From positions 1,116,001 to 1,180,000 of the forward strand of contig CBDCSF010000013.1 in the NCBI GenBank assembly GCA_965221445.1: a stretch of 64,000 bases of DNA, in the 5' to 3' direction. A program made the position numbers and the translations under genes. A model generated the notes under the pieces. That model was given only the letters and a program-made list of their open reading frames with translations, searched no databases and was not told where the DNA came from. This DNA is from MPNP01 sp965221445. Its GTDB lineage: Bacteria > Pseudomonadota > Alphaproteobacteria > Rhodobacterales > Rhodobacteraceae. Positions within the stretch are counted from its first letter, which is position 1. Every line of letters begins with the position of its first letter. Positions 45,685-53,203 of this stretch are shown piece after piece.

Positions 45685-45965
45685 AACATATCAGGGATAT
45701 GCATGAAAGAGAAATACGGGCACTTGGTTTCATTAATGAGAAAGGCCATACCCTCATACTGGAATACGTTGCCTCGATTGTCCGGCCGGGTACAAAACTC
45801 TATTACACGGGTGAATCATGGAAAAAATGCCGTCTGCTTGCGTGGAACCGTACTGGAATGGCAGTACTCGAATTCCAGGAAAATACCAAATACGGCAAAC
45901 ACTGGTCAATAATTACGGCCTATACAAAGATGAGATATGGCCAGGAAGTCGGTACAATCCTTTGA
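45681..45965 (+). CDS. Hypothetical 94-residue protein
   Basis: TTG 45681 overlaps the previous stop. Rich in beta-strand-like sequence (GHTLILEYVASIVRPGTKLYYTGESWKKCRLLAW), basic. No family recognised. It ends 6 nt before the terminator of a converging candidate small RNA. The last of four short plus-strand genes. Confidence 0.48.
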   Translation: MKHIRDMHEREIRALGFINEKGHTLILEYVASIVRPGTKLYYTGESWKKCRLLAWNRTGMAVLEFQENTKYGKHWSIITAYTKMRYGQEVGTIL

Positions 45966-45970
45966 CCCTA

Positions 45971-46002
45971 AAAGAAAAACCGCACGGTACCTGGTACCGT
46001 GC
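45971..46002 (-). terminator. Rho-independent terminator of the candidate small RNA
   Basis: Perfect 10-bp arms GCACGGTACC and GGTACCGTGC around one base (45982-46002). On the minus strand the hairpin is followed by GGTTTTTCTTTT. It would end a transcript coming from the right; on the plus strand there is no T-run, so it is one-directional. Confidence 0.85.
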
Positions 46003-46155
46003 AGTATCCATTTCTCGCAGTAGAAGCGTTCCCTTAGCACATTGGGTCCGGAAGCCACCCGAAGTGTCCCGCGAAAAGACTCCCTTGCCGAGCCCCCGTC
46101 CTAAACGTGAAGGCCAATTAGGCAGGTGATGCCTTCACAAAATGCTCTTTACGGT
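45971..46155 (-). ncRNA. Candidate structured small RNA of about 185 nt
   Basis: A GC-rich block in AT-rich surroundings lies between a good sigma-70-like promoter and a strong Rho-independent terminator, both on the minus strand. There is no convincing reading frame in it. Possible helices include GTGAAGGC with GCCTTCAC near the 5' end, and AGCATTTTG with CAATGTGCT as a long-range stem enclosing about 95 nt, and CAC-TTCG-GGTG. I compared it by eye with 6S, SRP, tmRNA and RNase P hallmarks and found none. It lies in the accessory island beside the AAA-ankyrin gene. Start and end are estimates. Confidence 0.6.
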
Positions 46156-46161
46156 GTCTTC

Positions 46162-46191
46162 AATATATACAATCATATTTCAGCAAGTCAA
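46162..46191 (-). promoter_or_regulatory. Promoter of the candidate small RNA
   Basis: On the minus strand, -35 TTGACT (46186-46191) and -10 TATATT (46162-46167) with an 18-nt spacer; ATATAT one base earlier gives 17. Transcription would start near 46155. Confidence 0.6.
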
Positions 46192-46242
46192 GAATTTATT
46201 TGCAAATACTTATATGTTGGAAAACAATTGGCTTTCTCAAAA

Positions 46243-46491
46243 TCAATAACCAGGTGGTTTCAAATCCAATAAAAACGGATTCCTCCACTCATCATCTGGA
46301 TGTTTCTTCCGCTCTTTCCCCAACATCCTCAGCCGTCTCTGGATCGCCTGTCCAATCGCTCTAACTGCCCGGGCAATTCATGCAAGGATCTGATCTGCCC
46401 TTCCAAGCCTTTCAACCGAGCATTCAAAATCCCCTGATTGTCCAAATTGAAACAAAAAACGGGTCTTCGTTTTTTTCATATCAAAATGCAT
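46243..46491 (-). pseudogene. Remnant of a small basic protein gene with an in-frame TGA
   Basis: From ATG 46491 the frame reads MHFDMKKTKTRFLFQFGQSG to GRADQILA, then TGA, and continues in the same frame IARAVRAIGQAIQRRLRML and KERKKHPDDEWRNPFLL to a stop at 46243. The second half looks strongly coding, so a TGG-to-TGA change is the simple explanation. Recoding is unlikely: TGA is the stop in many genes here, and the tRNA-Trp reads only UGG. Function unknown; the C-terminal half is basic and helical. Confidence 0.5.
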
Positions 46492-46630
46492 TGTTGAAGG
46501 TGCAATGGAATACAATACCTTCCTTGTACCTCCCTCCATAAGTTACTTTAGATGGTTGGGACGGGTCCAAGTTATCCACATCTAATTTTACAAAGTAGTT
46601 GTTACTTTCACCAAATTCGGTCAATTCATG

Positions 46631-46656
46631 TATAATACATCTTTATCGAGTAAGGA
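46631..46656 (+). promoter_or_regulatory. Promoter and leader of the AAA-ankyrin gene
   Basis: A perfect TATAAT (46631-46636) precedes the ATG by 29 nt, with a weak -35 (TCACCA, 46608-46613). The leader has AAGGA at 46652-46656, set between two direct copies of TCGAGTA (46646-46652 and 46658-46664). The repeat spans the ribosome site, so it could bind a regulator. Confidence 0.5.
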
Positions 46657-46665
46657 TTCGAGTAT

Positions 46666-48213
46666 ATGACTAAAACTTTTGATGCCAAAGGGTTACAACA
46701 ATTTTTGTTTCGTGAGGATCGGATGATCAATCCGTTCTTTACAGGACGAAAAAACCTTCAGTACAGGATTGATCAAAAAAGCAAAATAATCGGTCAGGAT
46801 TATTTGGAGGATCCCGGCAGCAATCCGGCAGGTGGTCAAACACAGGTCATTCAAGGTCCCCCCGGTATTGGCAAGACCTCCCTGTTGGAGAAAATCAGGC
46901 AGAACTGCATCGACCAACTGAATGATGAAACAGTGGCTTACAAGACCATTCCGGTCATGATAGCAGACCCGGCCAACCTGACATTCAATTATCTCGGTAC
47001 ACGAATCCAGGAAACGATAAGTGAACTTGACAAAAGGGTCACCATTGCCAGGGTCAGGGAGAAAGCCAGCATGGCCTTGCGTAAAATATCATCCGTTTCA
47101 GCCTTTGGGGCTGGTGTCGGCTGGGATAACAGTTCGGAAGGCAAACTTGTATTCCCGAAGAAATACACCATTCTTTTGCTGGTTGATGAGATTCAAAGCA
47201 TACCTCCCGACAAACAGTCTGACCAGGCCAAGGTCATTCACCGCCTTCATACTGGAAGTAATCGTTATCCGATATTCCCGGTGTTCGCCGGGTTGTCCAA
47301 CAGTGAGACTGTGCTTATGGAAGCGGTGAACCATCGTTTGGGAAGGGATGCCTTACATCATCTACAACCGCTGTCCCTAGAAGAGGTAAAGGAATCACTT
47401 GGGAAATTCCTTGACCATTTCAATGTCAAGTCTACTCCTGGATTGACTTCCGAGTGGGGTGAACGAATAGGTGAATGGGTGGATGGGTGGCCCAAGCATG
47501 TGGAGAATACCCTGATAGCTTTGGGGCATGGGTTAATGGCAACTGAAGGCAAACTTTCGGCGGTTGATGACCTTGCGGTCAAGGATCGAGCCACACACTT
47601 CCGTGTTGACTATTACAATTCCAGATTTGGATCATTTAAATCTGTCAGGAAGATAATCGGCGAGATCATGGCCGAAATGGGACCAAAGCCAAGAAGTGGC
47701 GAAGAAATCCTGGAAATCATTGGGAGGATAATTGAAAAACCGCAATGGACAACAAATACAATCAAACCAAAAATTGAAGGGCTTGATTTTGATTTTCTGC
47801 ATCGCTATGGGTTTATTGATGTCATTCCCAACCTGCCGGTTCCCTTGTTTCAGTGCCCGATTCCATCCCTTCATTCATATGCCGTTGCCACCACGGGTTC
47901 ACCCCTTCATACATTGGCCTATTCCAATGACACTGAATCTTTTAGGAAATTTCTGGATCTTGGATATGACATAAATGGCTTGGATGCCTGGGGGCGTACA
48001 CCCCTCAAGATAGCTTCCGAAAACAACTGGAGCAATCTTGCTTTGTACATGATCAAGGAAGGTGCAATGCTTGATCCATCCCCTAAGGATAACACGAAAG
48101 GGAACAACCCAACAACCAACGACCTTGCCAAGGACCATGTACCCGGCAAGTCACCATCCGGTTCCGGGGGAGATGACAATGATTTCAACCCATCACCGGA
48201 TTTTTACATGTAA
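46666..48213 (+). CDS. AAA/STAND-like ATPase with C-terminal ankyrin repeats
   Basis: 515 residues. Walker A is QGPPGIGKTS (63-72), Walker B is ILLLVDEIQS (169-178), giving an AAA_16/Orc-type ATPase. A winged-helix-like region follows (about 300-385). The C-terminus has one or two ankyrin-like repeats (SPLHTLAYSNDTESFRKFLD and WGRTPLKIASENNW, about 420-470) and ends in a low-complexity Gly/Ser/Asp tail. This fits signalling NTPases that sense a ligand through repeats; several act in anti-phage defence. No effector domain is recognised. It has its own promoter. A defence role is inference. Confidence 0.7.
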   Translation: MTKTFDAKGLQQFLFREDRMINPFFTGRKNLQYRIDQKSKIIGQDYLEDPGSNPAGGQTQVIQGPPGIGKTSLLEKIRQNCIDQLNDETVAYKTIPVMIADPANLTFNYLGTRIQETISELDKRVTIARVREKASMALRKISSVSAFGAGVGWDNSSEGKLVFPKKYTILLLVDEIQSIPPDKQSDQAKVIHRLHTGSNRYPIFPVFAGLSNSETVLMEAVNHRLGRDALHHLQPLSLEEVKESLGKFLDHFNVKSTPGLTSEWGERIGEWVDGWPKHVENTLIALGHGLMATEGKLSAVDDLAVKDRATHFRVDYYNSRFGSFKSVRKIIGEIMAEMGPKPRSGEEILEIIGRIIEKPQWTTNTIKPKIEGLDFDFLHRYGFIDVIPNLPVPLFQCPIPSLHSYAVATTGSPLHTLAYSNDTESFRKFLDLGYDINGLDAWGRTPLKIASENNWSNLALYMIKEGAMLDPSPKDNTKGNNPTTNDLAKDHVPGKSPSGSGGDDNDFNPSPDFYM

Positions 48214-48294
48214 TTGTGAAGCAAGGTAACTGATGAAATTCCCACCATTTTGGACGAAGAGCCACTTTATTAGGACTTTCAATTTTTTATCTGA

Positions 48295-48726
48295 ATGACT
48301 GAGTATAACCTTTCCAACTTTTTGCCTTATCAAATCAGTGCTTTGGCTGGAAAATTAAGTCGTGGATTGGAGAAAAAATACAATCTTGACCATCATTTGA
48401 CGGTACCGGAATGGCGGGTAATGTTTCACTTATCGCAATCAGGCGGGATTGGTATGAATAAGCTTTTAATCAAGGTTGATCTTCACAAATCTCGTGTAAG
48501 TAGAGCCTGCAAAAGACTGGAGAACTCAGGACTGATAAACAGGGAGAAAAACCCTAGAGATAAGCGGGAGATCTTTCTTTCACTGACGGGTGAAGGTGAA
48601 AAATTAATGGCTGAACTAAAACCTATTGCAGTTGGTTACAACAAAAAATTAATTGAAATTCTTGGAGATGAGGGTTCTGCATTTCTTGATGGATTGAAAA
48701 CTTTAATGGAAAGCAAAGATCTATGA
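48295..48726 (+). CDS. MarR-family regulator, likely of homogentisate genes
   Basis: 143 residues with a winged helix-turn-helix: LTVPEWRVMFHLSQSGGIGMNKLL, then recognition helix HKSRVSRACKRLENSGLINREKNPRDKREIFLSLT with its wing. It overlaps maiA by 4 nt (ATGA), so it is probably autogenous with the tyrosine/homogentisate branch. The strong palindrome before hmgA, 3.4 kb upstream, is a natural target. Ligand unknown. Confidence 0.8.
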   Translation: MTEYNLSNFLPYQISALAGKLSRGLEKKYNLDHHLTVPEWRVMFHLSQSGGIGMNKLLIKVDLHKSRVSRACKRLENSGLINREKNPRDKREIFLSLTGEGEKLMAELKPIAVGYNKKLIEILGDEGSAFLDGLKTLMESKDL

Positions 48727-49352
48727 AGATTACATTATATGATTATTGGCGTTCTTCTGCCTCCTTTAGGGTTCGAATAGCCCTGTATCTGGCAAAACTG
48801 GATTTTGAGATCATTCCAGTTAACCTGCTGGAAAAGGAGAATCTTCTTGAGGAATATCTAAATATCAACCCCCAGGGTCTCGTTCCCACATTGCTGATTG
48901 ACAATCAGATCCTAACTCAATCTCTCGCAATTGTCGAATATCTAGACCATACCAAGAGGTTGGATATTCTGCCCCTTGATCCTGTTGAACGGCTACGGGT
49001 CAAAACCCTCTCCTATGCCATAGCCATGGAGATTCATCCTGTTTGCAACCTATCCGTGGCAGTTTATGCCAGTAATGCTTCAGATACCAAAATATCAATG
49101 AACCAATGGATGGAAAAATTTATTCCCAAGGGGCTTATGGCAGTCGAAAAATTATTGGATCATTCACAAACCGGTATATATTGTCATGGTGACAATGTAA
49201 GTTTGGCCGATATTTGTCTGGTACCACAGATTTACAATGCCTACCGATGGAATATTCCGTTGAATGACTATCCACGAATTAGGAAAATTGTTGATAATTT
49301 GTCCAGGATTGAGGCTTTCACCAAAGCAAGTCCAGAAGAAACGCAAAAATAA
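48723..49352 (+). CDS. maiA: Maleylacetoacetate isomerase (zeta-class GST)
   Basis: 209 residues. The zeta-class active site YDYWRSSASFRVRIAL (Ser at 11-12) is at the N-terminus, NPQGLVPTLLIDNQILTQSLAIVEYLD binds glutathione, and SLADICLVPQIYNA is the family C-terminal signature. It converts maleylacetoacetate to fumarylacetoacetate using glutathione. It links hmgA to fahA. Overlaps the regulator gene upstream. Confidence 0.88.
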   Translation: MKITLYDYWRSSASFRVRIALYLAKLDFEIIPVNLLEKENLLEEYLNINPQGLVPTLLIDNQILTQSLAIVEYLDHTKRLDILPLDPVERLRVKTLSYAIAMEIHPVCNLSVAVYASNASDTKISMNQWMEKFIPKGLMAVEKLLDHSQTGIYCHGDNVSLADICLVPQIYNAYRWNIPLNDYPRIRKIVDNLSRIEAFTKASPEETQK

Positions 49353-49365
49353 TTGGAGAAGATAA

Positions 49366-50559
49366 GTGACTTCAGAGATAGTAATTTTGGATGGCGCAAG
49401 AACTGCAATTGGTACCTTTGGTGGTTCCTTATCCACCCTGACTCCCATTGAACTGGGGATGATTGTTTCAAAATCGGCAATGAAAAAATCCGGTGTGGAA
49501 CCTGAACACATTGGTCATGTTGCCTTTGGACATGTAATCAATACTGAAGCCAAGGACATGTATTTGTCCCGGGTGGTTTCAATGACAGCTGGTATTCCAG
49601 AAGAAGTACCTGCCATGAATGTCAACAGACTATGTGGAAGTGGTGTTCAGTCCATAGTTTCAGTAATCCAGTCGCTGATGCTGGGGGACGCTGATTTTGG
49701 CCTTGCCGGCGGTTCCGAAAGCATGAGTCGATCCCCACACATTGTTCCAGATGCTCGTTGGGGTAGAAAAATGGGAAATACGGGTGTGGATGACATGATG
49801 ATCGGAGCACTCAGTTGTCCTTTTGGCACCGGCCATATGGGAGTAACTGCAGAAAATGTTGCTGAACAATACGGCATTGAACGCTCTATGCAGGACAAGT
49901 TTGCACTACGAAGCCAACGCAAAGCAGCCCGTGCTATCAAAGATGGCTATTTCAAGGATCAGATTGAACCTGTCGAAGTAAAACAAAGGAGAAACAGTTT
50001 CGTATTTGACACCGATGAGCATCCAAAACCGACCTCTTCCGAAGACTTGGCTAGACTCCGTACGGTATTCAAGAAGGATGGCTCTGTAACTGCCGGTAAC
50101 GCATCTGGTATTAATGATGGAGCGGCAGCCATAGTACTTGCAACCAAGGATGCCACTGACAAGGCAGGGTTAACTCCCAAGGCCCGAATCCTAGGGTATG
50201 CTCATGCTGGAGTAAGTCCCCAAACCATGGGTATTGGGCCTGTTCCGGCAACGAAAAATTTGATGCATAAAATTGGTACTGAAGTATCTGATTTTGATGT
50301 AATTGAATCCAATGAGGCCTTTGCTGCACAAGCATTGGCTGTTTCAAATGAGCTTGGTCTTGATCCCAACAAAGTAAACCCCAACGGCGGAGCCATCGCC
50401 TTGGGACATCCCATCGGTGCTACGGGAACCATAATTACCCTGAAGGCATTATATGAACTTGAACGTATCGGCGGGAAAAGGGCTCTGATAACAATGTGCA
50501 TTGGAGGTGGGCAGGGAATTTCTTTAGCAATTGAAAGGATCGCACCAACCGAATATTGA
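49366..50559 (+). CDS. Acetyl-CoA acyltransferase (beta-ketothiolase)
   Basis: 397 residues of thiolase fold. Catalytic Cys is in NRLCGSGVQS (about 90), His in NGGAIALGHPIGATG (about 350) and the second Cys in MCIGGGQG (about 380). GTG 49366 has GGAGAA 8 nt upstream, 13 nt after maiA, so it is in the same operon. A likely role is cleaving acetoacetyl-CoA, since homogentisate degradation yields acetoacetate. BktB/PhaA-type enzymes are alike. Confidence 0.87.
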   Translation: MTSEIVILDGARTAIGTFGGSLSTLTPIELGMIVSKSAMKKSGVEPEHIGHVAFGHVINTEAKDMYLSRVVSMTAGIPEEVPAMNVNRLCGSGVQSIVSVIQSLMLGDADFGLAGGSESMSRSPHIVPDARWGRKMGNTGVDDMMIGALSCPFGTGHMGVTAENVAEQYGIERSMQDKFALRSQRKAARAIKDGYFKDQIEPVEVKQRRNSFVFDTDEHPKPTSSEDLARLRTVFKKDGSVTAGNASGINDGAAAIVLATKDATDKAGLTPKARILGYAHAGVSPQTMGIGPVPATKNLMHKIGTEVSDFDVIESNEAFAAQALAVSNELGLDPNKVNPNGGAIALGHPIGATGTIITLKALYELERIGGKRALITMCIGGGQGISLAIERIAPTEY

Positions 50560-50604
50560 GATCGGGCATAAATTTTCCGAGAAACCTAACGAATTTGTGC
50601 AAAA

Positions 50605-51207
50605 TTAATTGGCTTGCGGCAAACCCTTTACCACACCTGGTTGAATATACTTGGGGTCATAGGCTTTCCGGCTGAAAACCTCCCTGATCATCGGCTCGAA
50701 AAACTCGATATTTTCAGAAGAATAATCGGGATCAAAAGAAGCCTGATCCCACCTTTCACAAAAATCTTCGCAGGATTTAAAATATATGTTGTCGCGAAAT
50801 TTCTCTCTAGCATCAGGTTCCCACCCGTAATGATGGGCATAATAAACCATCTGGAAAATACCATGATGTTCAATTACCCAAGTTACTTCCTCCCGTACAT
50901 AGGGGCGTATAACCTCAGCTGAAAAACGATCATGATTTTGTGGTGCCAAACCATCACCGATATCATGGAGAAGGGCACTGACGATCCAATCTAGATCAGC
51001 ATTATCCCTATAAGCTCTGGTACCAGCCTGCAAGGCATGTTCCAACCGGGTGATCTGATAACCGGAAAGAGTATCTTCTCCCTGCCGCTTCAATTCACTA
51101 ATTATTCGGTCGGTTGTAAGGGTAAGGTAAGGTTTTTCAAGTTCGGACAAGAGTAGATAATCCTCCTTGGTTCCATATTTCATTTCAGTAAAAGAAACTT
51201 TTTTCAT
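50605..51207 (-). CDS. HD-domain protein (COG4341-like)
   Basis: 200 residues. The HD signature is LEHALQAGTRAYRDN, then LLHDIGDG (about 79-86), and EHHG (about 113). Layout resembles COG4341 proteins and the mixed-valent diiron HD oxygenases (PhnZ/TmpB), but the Tyr and Glu that close the PhnZ site are not evident here. Hydrolase or oxygenase cannot be decided. It is a single gene, convergent with the thiolase and divergent from the adenine deaminase gene. Confidence 0.62.
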   Translation of the reverse strand: MKKVSFTEMKYGTKEDYLLLSELEKPYLTLTTDRIISELKRQGEDTLSGYQITRLEHALQAGTRAYRDNADLDWIVSALLHDIGDGLAPQNHDRFSAEVIRPYVREEVTWVIEHHGIFQMVYYAHHYGWEPDAREKFRDNIYFKSCEDFCERWDQASFDPDYSSENIEFFEPMIREVFSRKAYDPKYIQPGVVKGLPQAN

Positions 51208-51394
51208 TATTTTATATAATAATTATTAAGTTGGTATCTAACCAAAACTGGATCTGTCCATCGGTATAATCCAAAAGGACATTTTTCAAGCTTTTTTTTA
51301 ACCAAACTTACTGTACAAAAGTTTGTGTTTCTAATTTAGATTTTTTTAATTGGTGGATTCAATTTGAACAACAAAAAAATACGAATTTATTTCA

Positions 51395-53203
51395 ATGTCT
51401 CAAAACACTATTAAACCGTGGCATGAAGTCGCTCCACATCTGACCCAAGTGGCCCTTGGCAACTCCAGTGCTGACATGGTTATTGCCAATGTACAATGGG
51501 TAAACGTCCAAAGTAGGGAAATTATCCCCAACATGGATATTGCCGTGGCAGAAGGTCGTTTCGCCTACTGCGGTCCCAATGCCAAACATTGTGTAGGACC
51601 TGATACTGAAGTGCTGAACGGGAACGGGTCATATATAATCCCAGGCCTATGTGATGCCCATATGCATATCGAATCAGGTATGTTAACTCCAGCTAGATTC
51701 ACCGAAGCCGTCGCTCCACACGGTACGACAACCCTTTTTGCCGACCCGCATGAAATGGCAAATGTCATGGGGATGGAGGCAATTCGCCATATGTATAACG
51801 AGGCAGTACTGCAACCGATCAATATCTATCTTCAGGTTCCCTCTTGTGTTCCATCATTTCCGGGATTTGAAGATGCTGGAGCGGATATCAATGTTACTGA
51901 TGTTGCAGGCTTTATAAACGAACCCAACATTGTAGGTCTTGGCGAAATGATGGATTTTCTTGGTGTCATTAACGGAGACTCAAAATTGTTTGGCGAAATG
52001 GCTGTGACACGTTTAGTCGGTAAAACCATAGGTGGTCATTATCCTTCCCCTGACCTCGGTAACAATTTTCATGCCTATGTTGCCAGCGGGCCTGCAGATG
52101 ATCACGAAGGTACCCGAGAAATTGATGCCGTTGAACGGGCCAGAAGGGGGATGCGCTCCATGCTGCGTCTTGGGTCAGCATGGTACGATGTAAAAAAACA
52201 AATTACAGCTGTAACTGAAAGGGGATTGGATCCAAGAAACTTCATCCTTTGTACTGATGATTGTGATGCAGCTACTTTACTGCATGACGGGCACATGGAC
52301 CGTGTAGTAAGACACGCCGTTGAGTGTGGTTGTGATCCCCTGATTGCTCTTCAAATGGCAACCATAAACACAGCTACTCATTTCGGGTTGGAAAGAGAAT
52401 TGGGGTCAATAAGTCCGGGTAGAAGAGCTGATTTTATCTTGACCAATGACCTGAGAGAATTACCAATTGATCTTGTTTTTGCCAGTGGCAAAAAAATTGC
52501 TGAAGAAGGGGAGTTCGTGGGGGCACTGATGCCGCTTGCCTGGCCAACAAGGATGAAGGAAACCATCAGGGTAAAAAAGTCAATCGAATCCAGTCAATTC
52601 GAGATAAAACCACCTAGAGGCAATAATAGATCTGTATTAAAGACCAATGTTATTGGCATTATCGAAAATCAAGCCCCAACCAAACTGCTTCAGATTGACC
52701 TCAATGTTTTGGATGGGCTAGTTGAGGGAGACGAGCACTCGGATGTCTGTCAGATTGCTTTGGTAGAACGTCATAGGTCCACCGGTATTGTTGTTAATGG
52801 ATTCGTAAATGGTTTTGGATATAAGGGTAAAATGGCCCTTGCCTCGACTATTGGTCACGACAGTCATCATATGATTGTGGTTGGGACTTCCAGAGAGGAC
52901 ATGGCCCTTGCTGCAAATAAACTTATCGAAACAAATGGTGGAATTACGCTATGGAGAAACAGCCAGCAGAAGGGATTGGTAAAATTACCGATTGGTGGTT
53001 TGCTTTCGGATGCCCCACCATCTGAAGTTGCTAGTGACTTGATCCAACTTCGACAGGAAATGGTAAACTGTGGGTGTAATTTAAACAACGCGTTTATGCA
53101 GCATACCCTATTGGCACTCTTGGTGATTCCAGAAATCAGAATTTCTAATAAGGGGATTTTTGATGTTACCAAGGCAGAATTTGTGGATTTGTTTATCAAA
53201 TGA
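51395..53203 (+). CDS. ade: Adenine deaminase
   Basis: A 602-residue amidohydrolase. The metal motif is PGLCDAHMHIESGML (HxH, about 90), then GTTTLFADPHEMANVMG. FILCTDDCDAATL carries the catalytic Asp, and the C-terminal region has GLVEGDEHSDVCQIALVERH and TIGHDSHHMIVVG of the Ade family. It makes hypoxanthine and ammonia from adenine. Overlaps amn by 4 nt (ATGA). Confidence 0.9.
   Translation: MSQNTIKPWHEVAPHLTQVALGNSSADMVIANVQWVNVQSREIIPNMDIAVAEGRFAYCGPNAKHCVGPDTEVLNGNGSYIIPGLCDAHMHIESGMLTPARFTEAVAPHGTTTLFADPHEMANVMGMEAIRHMYNEAVLQPINIYLQVPSCVPSFPGFEDAGADINVTDVAGFINEPNIVGLGEMMDFLGVINGDSKLFGEMAVTRLVGKTIGGHYPSPDLGNNFHAYVASGPADDHEGTREIDAVERARRGMRSMLRLGSAWYDVKKQITAVTERGLDPRNFILCTDDCDAATLLHDGHMDRVVRHAVECGCDPLIALQMATINTATHFGLERELGSISPGRRADFILTNDLRELPIDLVFASGKKIAEEGEFVGALMPLAWPTRMKETIRVKKSIESSQFEIKPPRGNNRSVLKTNVIGIIENQAPTKLLQIDLNVLDGLVEGDEHSDVCQIALVERHRSTGIVVNGFVNGFGYKGKMALASTIGHDSHHMIVVGTSREDMALAANKLIETNGGITLWRNSQQKGLVKLPIGGLLSDAPPSEVASDLIQLRQEMVNCGCNLNNAFMQHTLLALLVIPEIRISNKGIFDVTKAEFVDLFIK

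Noticed and set aside
45399..45749. A 116-codon minus-strand reading across the small island genes
   Set aside because: It lies antisense to coupled plus-strand genes with good ribosome sites and shows no domain.
45971..46155. Possible 6S, SRP, tmRNA, RNase P or cobalamin riboswitch identity for the small RNA
   Set aside because: By eye it has no tag peptide, no GGTTCGA T-loop, no SRP GGAAGCAGCC core, no RNase P P4 consensus and no B12-box order. Kept only as an unnamed candidate.
46243..46491. TGA read as Trp (altered genetic code)
   Set aside because: TGA is the normal stop in many genes of the window, and the tRNA-Trp has anticodon CCA.
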